A DNA stretch of 47,812 bases, taken from positions 1 through 47,812 of the forward strand of contig NZ_DATIND010000024.1 in the NCBI RefSeq assembly GCF_035474595.1. Reading direction: 5' to 3'. The notes beneath the pieces are model-generated. The model was not told the DNA's origin, did not search any database, and saw nothing but the letters and a program-made list of their open reading frames with translations. Origin of the DNA: Longimicrobium sp. GTDB lineage: Bacteria; Gemmatimonadota; Gemmatimonadetes; Longimicrobiales; Longimicrobiaceae. Below, piece after piece: positions 42,234-47,812 of this stretch (positions are counted from its first letter, which is position 1; every line of letters begins with the position of its first letter). The position numbers and the translations under genes are program-made.

Positions 42234-43577
42234 ATGATGGCCGACGGCGGCGTGCGGGACGTGGTGGTGATCGGCGGCGGGGTGGCGGGGCTGGCGGCGG
42301 CGCGCGACCTGGCCGACGGCGGGGCCGACGTGGTGCTGCTGGAGGCGCGGGGACGGCTGGGCGGGCGCATCCACACGCTGTACGACCCCGCGTACCCGCT
42401 CCCCATCGAGCTCGGCGCCGAGTTCGTGGACGTCCCCGGCCCCGCGTTCGACGCGATCCGCACGATGGGCGGCGCGGCGTACCGCAGCACCGGCGGCGCG
42501 TGGGACGTAGCGGATGGCATCGCCACCTGCCTGGACCTGGATGATTCCATCGCACGCATCCTCGGCCGGCTGGACCCGCCGCCCGAGCGCGACCAGCCGT
42601 TCGCCCAGTGGCTGGCGGAGTGCTGCGCGGACGAGGACGAGCAGGCGCGCTCGCTGGTGCAGCGCTACGTCGAGGGCTTCCACGCGGCCGAGCTGGACCG
42701 CGTGGGCGTGCAGTGGCTGGCCAGGACGATGCAGGGCTCCGGCGGCGGCGGCGGCCCGGTGCGCCACCACCCGCTGGGCGGCTTCGGCCTCGCCGTCCGT
42801 GGCCTTGCGGCGCGGCTGGGGGGGCGGTGCGACGTCCGCCTCGGCGCCATCGTCAGCGCCGTCGACTGGCGGCGCGGCCAGGCCGAGGTGCGCTGCCGCA
42901 CCCGCTTCGGCGCCGCGCTGGAGCCGGTGCGCGCGCGGCGCGTCCTCGTCACCCTCCCGCTCGGCGTGCTGCAGGCGCCCGAGGGGAGCGGCGGCGCGGT
43001 CCGCTTCTCCCCCGCGCTGGACGGGAAGCGGGAGATCGTGTCGAAGCTGGCGATGGGGATTGTGGTGAAGGTGACCTTCCGCTTCCGCGAGCCGGTCTGG
43101 GACGATGCGCTGGAGTGGCGGGGAGACGAGGCGGGGACGCGCGAGCACAAGTTCCTGATGGCGTCGGGAGATATTCCCGGATGGTGGACCCCGTCCCCCG
43201 TCGAGGCGCCGGTGCTGACGGCGTGGGCGGGCGGCGGCGCGGCGCGGCGGCTCCTGGCCCGCGGCGGCGATCCCGCGGCCCGCGCGCTGGACGACCTGGC
43301 GGCTCTCCTCCGCCTCCCCGTCGCCCGCGTGCAGGAGAGCGTGGCCGACTGGCGGCGGCACGACTGGCACGCGGACCCGTTCGCCCGCGGCGCGTACTCG
43401 TACGTTCCCGCCGGCGCGCTCCTGGCGCAGCAGGCGCTCGCCGAGCCGGTGGAGGACACCCTCTTCTTCGCGGGCGAGGCTACGGCGGAGGACGGCTGGA
43501 ACGGCACCGTCGACGGTGCCATCCACACCGGCGAGCGCGCCGCGAAGGAGATCCTGCGCTCGCTCGCATCTCCCTGA
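42234..43577 (+). CDS. FAD-dependent flavin amine oxidase family protein
   Basis: A 447-residue oxidoreductase. The N-terminal dinucleotide-binding fold VVVIGGGVAGLAAARDLADG then DVVLLEARGRLGGRIHTL is typical of amine oxidases, phytoene desaturases and relatives. ELGAEFVDV follows, then a substrate domain, and the C-terminal FAD motif FFAGEATAEDGWNGTVDGAI then HTGERAAKEIL is classic for monoamine/polyamine oxidases. GGGGAGAGG precedes ATG 42234 (42237 also possible). Substrate not predictable. No membrane anchor or signal peptide. Confidence 0.9.
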   Translation: MMADGGVRDVVVIGGGVAGLAAARDLADGGADVVLLEARGRLGGRIHTLYDPAYPLPIELGAEFVDVPGPAFDAIRTMGGAAYRSTGGAWDVADGIATCLDLDDSIARILGRLDPPPERDQPFAQWLAECCADEDEQARSLVQRYVEGFHAAELDRVGVQWLARTMQGSGGGGGPVRHHPLGGFGLAVRGLAARLGGRCDVRLGAIVSAVDWRRGQAEVRCRTRFGAALEPVRARRVLVTLPLGVLQAPEGSGGAVRFSPALDGKREIVSKLAMGIVVKVTFRFREPVWDDALEWRGDEAGTREHKFLMASGDIPGWWTPSPVEAPVLTAWAGGGAARRLLARGGDPAARALDDLAALLRLPVARVQESVADWRRHDWHADPFARGAYSYVPAGALLAQQALAEPVEDTLFFAGEATAEDGWNGTVDGAIHTGERAAKEILRSLASP

Positions 43578-43596
43578 ACCGCTTTTTTCCGTTCCC

Positions 43597-43648
43597 TCCG
43601 TTTCCTCCGTGTGATTCATCTCGCTTTCCGGCACACGGAGGAAACGGA
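43597..43648. terminator. 17-bp perfect inverted repeat after the amine oxidase gene
   Basis: TCCGTTTCCTCCGTGTG (43597-43613) and CACACGGAGGAAACGGA (43632-43648) are exact complements around 18 bases. It is 20 bases past the stop. The sequence is another short-unit tandem type (CCGTTTCCT) arranged as an inverted repeat. Confidence 0.65.
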
Positions 43649-43773
43649 GAACGGCACGGGAGGTCGACTCGTCCCAAACTCTTGTGCCGCATCCGGATCG
43701 CGGCTAGTTTACGCGCCAGTTGTTCCCGCCTCGGCAGTCCCCTATCCCAACTTTAATCCCATCCATCCCGCCC

Positions 43774-44358
43774 ATGGATACCCGTCCCTGCCGTGACTGC
43801 GGCCAGCAGACGAAGCTGGTCGCGCGCTCCTGCCCGCACTGCGGCATCATGAACCCCGTGCTGCAGTGGGTGGCGCTCCCCGACGGCGCGCACGAGAACT
43901 TCCGCGTGCCGATCACCGCGTACAGCGCCATGACGCAGGCGGCCCGCGGCGCCGCGGTGCTCAGCCGCCCGCCCAAGCGCGGGATGGAGCGCTTCTTCGG
44001 CTCCGTCGACGACGCCGAGGAGGCCAACGAGGCCATCGACACCTGCACCGGCATCTTCTTCCTCATCGCCGGCCTGAACGCGCTGCAGGGGCTCTTCTTC
44101 GACCCCGCCTTCTACTTCGACGCGGCGCTGATCTTCTGCGTCGCGCTCTGGCTGCGCATGTCGAAGAGCCCGGTCGCGGGCGGGGTGATGCTGGGCCTGG
44201 CGGTGCTGCTGATGGGCCTGCGCATCGCCGCGCTGGCGGGGATGGCGAGCGGCTTCGGCGGCGGCGGGAGCCCGCGCGCGCTGATCCTGGGCGTCCTCTC
44301 GCTCGGCCTGGCGTACCGCGCCTTCAACGCCACCGCTCTTCTCAAGCGGGGGTATTGA
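43774..44358 (+). CDS. Zinc-ribbon membrane protein
   Basis: A 194-residue protein. The N-terminal CRDCGQQTKLVARSCPHCG has two CxxC knuckles, a treble-clef or rubredoxin-like zinc ribbon. Three or four hydrophobic helices follow (about 90-108, 112-130, 133-160 and 167-185) with Gly-rich loops. The architecture (cytoplasmic zinc ribbon plus membrane bundle) occurs in many uncharacterised proteins. ATG 43774 places the ribbon at the very start; an upstream start at 43720 adds a Pro-rich stretch that looks noncoding. Function unknown. Confidence 0.75.
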   Translation: MDTRPCRDCGQQTKLVARSCPHCGIMNPVLQWVALPDGAHENFRVPITAYSAMTQAARGAAVLSRPPKRGMERFFGSVDDAEEANEAIDTCTGIFFLIAGLNALQGLFFDPAFYFDAALIFCVALWLRMSKSPVAGGVMLGLAVLLMGLRIAALAGMASGFGGGGSPRALILGVLSLGLAYRAFNATALLKRGY

Positions 44359-44471
44359 TCCCCATTGTCGTTTCCTCGTCGGCGGAGGAACCGCGGAAGA
44401 GACGCAGCCTCGTGTCTCTGGTCCTCCGTGCCTCCGTGTGAAAACAGGATCGCCAGGGCTGGACGGATGCC

Positions 44472-44507
44472 GAACGGCGCGCACCGGAATCTCCGGGCGC
44501 GCCGTTC
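44472..44507 (+). terminator. Hairpin downstream of the zinc-ribbon gene
   Basis: GAACGGCGCGC and GCGCGCCGTTC pair perfectly, continued inside by CCGGA/TCCGG around ATC with one bulged base. It lies about 115 bases beyond the stop and before dxs; a degenerate inverted repeat also lies near 44375-44440. No T-tract. Confidence 0.5.
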
Positions 44508-44673
44508 CGTATTGGGGGATGGAGTTCGCGCCGGAACCCCTTGAGCCGCGCTCACTTCCCCCGTGGCGCGCGAGATTTGATGAACGGGCGGTGTGAACGT
44601 AGATTCCACCCTGCCGGCGCGTCCAATGTTTGCGCGCCCGCCACACGCGACTTGGAAGGGAAGGGCTTCCCAC

Positions 44674-46611
44674 GTGTCGATCCTCGACAAGATCCACTCT
44701 CCCGCCGACGTCCGCGCGCTCGGCGACGCGGCGCTCCCCGAGCTCTGCGCCGAGGTGCGCGACCGGGTGATCGACGTGGTGTCCGCCCACAAGGGCGCGC
44801 ACTTCGGCTCCAACCTGGGCACCGTGGAGCTGGCGGTGGCGCTGCACCGCGTGTTCGACACCCCGCGCGACCAGCTGGTGTGGGACGTGGGCCACCAGGC
44901 ATATCCGCACAAGATCCTCACCGGGCGCAACGAGCGGATGCCGTCGATCCGCAAGCGCCACGGCCTGTCGGGCTTCCTGCGCCGCGACGAGAGCGAGTAC
45001 GACGTCTTCGGCGCCGGGCACGCCGCCACCTCCATCTCCGCCGCCACCGGCATCGCCGCCGCGCGCGACATCAAGGGCGAGGACTTCGAGGTCGTGGCCA
45101 TCATCGGCGACGGGAGCATGACCTGCGGGCTGGCGTACGAGGCGCTGAACAACGCCGGCCATACCGACCGCGACCTGATCGTCGTCCTGAACGACAACGG
45201 GATGTCGATCAGCCCCAACGTGGGCGCGCTGCACAAGTACCTGGGCGTGCACAACCGCCTGACCGACGTGCGCACCAACCCGCTGTACAACCGCATCCGC
45301 GAAGAGGTGAAGAAGGTCATCCACGCCGCGCCCCGGCTGGGCACCATCGGGGAGATGGTGGAGCACTTCGCGGTGCGCTGGGACGACGCGCTGAAGGGGA
45401 TGTTCGTGGCCGGGATGCTGTTCGAGGAGCTCGGCTTCCGCTACGTGGGCCCGGTGGACGGGCACGACGTGAAGCGCCTGACCGAGACCTTCGAGCAGGT
45501 GAAGAAGATGAAGGGGCCGCGGCTCGTCCACGTCCTCACCACCAAGGGAAAGGGCTTCGCCCCGGCCGAGGCCGACCAGGTGAAGTGGCACGCCGCGGCC
45601 ATGTTCGACCGCGAGACCGGCGCGCCGCTGAAGCCCGCCGCCGCCGGCCTCCCGCGCTGGCAGAACGTCTTCGGGCAGGCGCTCACCGAGCTGGCGGCCG
45701 AGCACTCCGACGTGGTCGCCATCACCGCCGCCATGGCCACGGGGACCAGCACCGACATCTTCGAGAAGGCGCACCCCGCGCGCTTCTTCGACGTCGGCAT
45801 CGCCGAGGCGCACGCGGTGACCTTCGCGGCGGGGCTGGCCACGCAGGGACTGAAGCCGGTGGTCGCCATCTACTCCACCTTCCTGCAGCGCGCGTACGAC
45901 TCCATCGTCCACGACGTGGCGCTCCAGGACCTTCCCGTCACCTTCGTCATGGACCGCGCGGGGATCGCGGGCGACGACGGGCAGACGCACCATGGCGGCC
46001 TCGACATCGCCTACATGCTGGCCGTGCCGGGGATGACCATCACCGCCCCCAAGGACGCCGACGAGCTGATCGCGCTCATGCGGCTGGCCATCGAGTGGAA
46101 GGCGGGCCCCTTCTGCATCCGCATCCCCCGCGACGCCGTGCCCGCGCTGCCGAAGCCGGTGCGCGAGATCGCGCCGGCGGAGCACGGCACGTGGGAAACG
46201 CTGCGGCAGGGGAAGGACGTCGCCATCCTGGCGGTGGGAACGATGGTGCTCCCCGCGCTGGCCGCCGCCGAGCAGCTGCAGCGCGAAGGCGTCTCCGCGA
46301 CCGTGGTCAACTGCCGCTTCGTGAAGCCGCTGGACGAGGCCACGCTGGAGCGCCTCTTCCCGCACCACCAGCACCTGCTGACGGTGGAGGAAGGCACGGT
46401 GGTGAACGGCTTCGGCACCTTCGTCCGCGCGTACGTGAACGGGCGCTGGCCGGGCGTCCACGGCGACAGCCTGGGCCTTCCCGACGGCTTCGTGGAGCAC
46501 GGCGAGCGGGCCGAGCTGCTGGCCGACCTGGGGCTGAACGCCGACGGGATCGCCGCCCGCGCGCGCGCCGTGCTGGGGCGCCCGCTGCGGACGCTGCTCG
46601 AGACCGCTTGA
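44674..46611 (+). CDS. dxs: 1-deoxy-D-xylulose-5-phosphate synthase
   Basis: First enzyme of the MEP isoprenoid pathway; condenses pyruvate and glyceraldehyde 3-phosphate with thiamine diphosphate. With GTG 44674 (after GGAAGGGAAGGG) it has 645 residues. Signatures: HKGAHFGSNLGTVELAVALH, DVGHQAYPHKILTGR, the ThDP motif IIGDGSMTCGLAYEALNNAG, YVGPVDGHD, FDVGIAEAHAVTFAAGLA with the catalytic Glu, and MDRAGIAGDDGQTHHGGLD. In the catalytic motif the usual GIAEQHAV has Ala in place of Gln. A start at 44593 would add 27 unlikely residues. TTGA overlap with nadK. Confidence 0.97.
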   Translation: MSILDKIHSPADVRALGDAALPELCAEVRDRVIDVVSAHKGAHFGSNLGTVELAVALHRVFDTPRDQLVWDVGHQAYPHKILTGRNERMPSIRKRHGLSGFLRRDESEYDVFGAGHAATSISAATGIAAARDIKGEDFEVVAIIGDGSMTCGLAYEALNNAGHTDRDLIVVLNDNGMSISPNVGALHKYLGVHNRLTDVRTNPLYNRIREEVKKVIHAAPRLGTIGEMVEHFAVRWDDALKGMFVAGMLFEELGFRYVGPVDGHDVKRLTETFEQVKKMKGPRLVHVLTTKGKGFAPAEADQVKWHAAAMFDRETGAPLKPAAAGLPRWQNVFGQALTELAAEHSDVVAITAAMATGTSTDIFEKAHPARFFDVGIAEAHAVTFAAGLATQGLKPVVAIYSTFLQRAYDSIVHDVALQDLPVTFVMDRAGIAGDDGQTHHGGLDIAYMLAVPGMTITAPKDADELIALMRLAIEWKAGPFCIRIPRDAVPALPKPVREIAPAEHGTWETLRQGKDVAILAVGTMVLPALAAAEQLQREGVSATVVNCRFVKPLDEATLERLFPHHQHLLTVEEGTVVNGFGTFVRAYVNGRWPGVHGDSLGLPDGFVEHGERAELLADLGLNADGIAARARAVLGRPLRTLLETA

Positions 46612-47501
46612 GCGCGCCGCGCCGCATCGGCGTGGTGGGGCATCCCCGCTACGCCCAGTTCGTCGAGGCCCTCGCCCGCCTGGTCGCGCTCGCCCGGCGG
46701 GAGGGGGCCGAGCTGTATTTCGAGGACCAGCTGCTCGAGGAGCAGGCCGGCGGCCGGTGCCTCACGCCCGACGTGGTTCCCTCGCTGGACCTGCTGCTGA
46801 CGCTGGGGGGCGATGGAACGCTCCTGCGCGGCGCCCGCATCGTGGCGCACGAGCGCATCCCCGTGCTGGGGATCAACCTGGGGCACCTGGGCTTCCTCAC
46901 CTCCGCCGCGCCCGAGGAGATGGAGCGCGCGCTGGGGATGTGGTTCGCGGGCGAGTTCTCGCTCGACGAGCGGATGGCGCTGTCGGTGACCTTCTCGCTC
47001 CCGGACGGCACCGACGGCGGGGGGTACCTGGCGCTGAACGACGCCGTGCTGCACAAGGGCGGCGCCGCGCGGGTGATCCGCCTGGCCGTGCGCGCCAGCG
47101 GCGAGGAGGTGGGCACCTACTCGGCCGACGGCATCATCCTCTCCACACCGACCGGATCGACCGCGTACTCGCTTTCCGCCGGCGGGCCCATCGTCTCCCC
47201 GTCGGTGCACTGCATCGTGGCCACGCCCATCTGCCCGCACACGCTCGGGGTGCGCCCGCTCGTCCTCCCCGCCGAGGCGCTGGTCACCGTCGAGGTGCTG
47301 TCGCCCACCGAAGAGCTGGTGCTGACCATCGACGGGCAGGAGCACGAGCGGCTGCAGCCCGGCGCCAGCATCTTCGTCTGCCGCGCGCCCGACCCGGTGC
47401 GGCTGGTGCGCTTCGCCGGCCAGACCTTCTTCTCCACCCTCCGCCGCAAGCTCAACTGGGGCGACCTGGAGGAGCGCGACCGCAACCCCGTCATCCCGTA
47501 G
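46608..47501 (+). CDS. nadK: NAD kinase
   Basis: Phosphorylates NAD to NADP. The 297-residue protein has LLLTLGGDGTLLRGAR (GGDGT motif with the catalytic Asp), INLGHLGFLTSA, LALNDAVLHKGG, and YSADGIILSTPTGSTAYSLS then AGGPIVSP, which bind the NAD ribose and adenine. The second motif has Asp where Glu is usual (NE to ND). TTG 46608 overlaps the dxs stop, so the two are cotranscribed; linkage of NadK to dxs is common in several phyla, often with recN or tlyA, which are absent here. Confidence 0.96.
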   Translation: MSAPRRIGVVGHPRYAQFVEALARLVALARREGAELYFEDQLLEEQAGGRCLTPDVVPSLDLLLTLGGDGTLLRGARIVAHERIPVLGINLGHLGFLTSAAPEEMERALGMWFAGEFSLDERMALSVTFSLPDGTDGGGYLALNDAVLHKGGAARVIRLAVRASGEEVGTYSADGIILSTPTGSTAYSLSAGGPIVSPSVHCIVATPICPHTLGVRPLVLPAEALVTVEVLSPTEELVLTIDGQEHERLQPGASIFVCRAPDPVRLVRFAGQTFFSTLRRKLNWGDLEERDRNPVIP

Positions 47502-47812
47502 GCGGGCGGGGGGATTCAGCGGAAAAACACGTCGCCCCGCCGACATCGTCCTGAGTGGATGAAAGAAGGTCGCCGTGAGCGCCGATGCCGCGGAATAAGC
47601 GGATCAGCCTCGCGCAGTTTGCGAGGCTTCCCGTCGTTGTTGCTGCGGCTTCAGCCGCCGGTGCGCGGCCTCATACCGTATCTGGAGATTACCTGTGCAT
47701 TTCCGCTCAAGACTAGGGAGACGTCATCCTGAGGCCGGCCACAGTGCAAGCTGAATCTGCACAGGTATTTGCAGGCCGAAGGATCTATAGCCGGTGCCGC
47801 ACGTTCGCTGAG
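47502..47812. other. Gene-free right end with hairpin and two repeat types
   Basis: AGCCTCGC and GCGAGGCT (47606-47628) form an 8-bp hairpin, a possible terminator for dxs-nadK. It is followed by a partial two-hairpin repeat (GTTGTTGCTGCGGCTTCAGC). 47720-47791 carries the second copy of the GACGTCATCCTGAGGCCG ... GCAGGCCGAAGGATCTATAG repeat. No gene is seen before the window ends. Confidence 0.55.

Overview
The window is very GC-rich, bacterial, chromosomal DNA, densely coded on the + strand, with many GTG/TTG starts and 1-17 base gene overlaps. Outer-membrane traits (PilQ secretin, two TonB C-terminal domains, lipoproteins) indicate a diderm. High GC, abundant short dispersed hairpin repeats between genes and the gene content fit Gemmatimonadota, perhaps a Longimicrobium relative. 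That placement is an inference from style, not from a marker gene.

Layout. 1-4351: start of an unidentified minus-strand gene, rnhB with an overlapping membrane-protein gene, a TonB-like protein and an APC-family amino-acid transporter. 4623-7463: a 66-residue protein, then a histidine kinase overlapping an NtrC-type sigma-54 activator. 8079-11708: a minor-pilin operon (two FimT/GspH-like, PilV-like, PilW-like, PilX-like). 11849-19386: pilM-N-O-P-Q followed by a large lipoprotein, with a good sigma-70-like promoter in front and a strong terminator behind. 19458-21431: chorismate synthase and shikimate kinase. 21452-29567: topA, trmFO, xerC-type recombinase, hslV, hslU, the same order as in the Bacillus codY region. 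29727-31666 (minus): a small two-repeat protein and histidine ammonia-lyase.

32019-33266 is the most interesting part. Two tiny peptides (38 and 36 residues) share CGEE, CE(E/Q)D and an identical C-terminal VDNPFGSF. They are followed, after a terminator-like hairpin, by an ATP-grasp ligase resembling microviridin/graspetide macrocyclases. This reads as a compact ribosomally made, post-translationally modified peptide (RiPP) locus.

33427-47501: a secreted TonB-C-domain protein, a membrane protein and an exported ComEC-like metallo-beta-lactamase-fold protein (minus strand); then CtaG-like protein, glycine-zipper lipoprotein, an OmpR-type regulator and kinase, a VirJ-like hydrolase, an array of five related hairpins, an FAD amine oxidase, a zinc-ribbon membrane protein, dxs and nadK. 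No tRNA, rRNA, CRISPR array, transposase or prophage was recognised. Intergenic space is largely filled by several families of small palindromic repeats, some of which appear to serve as terminators.
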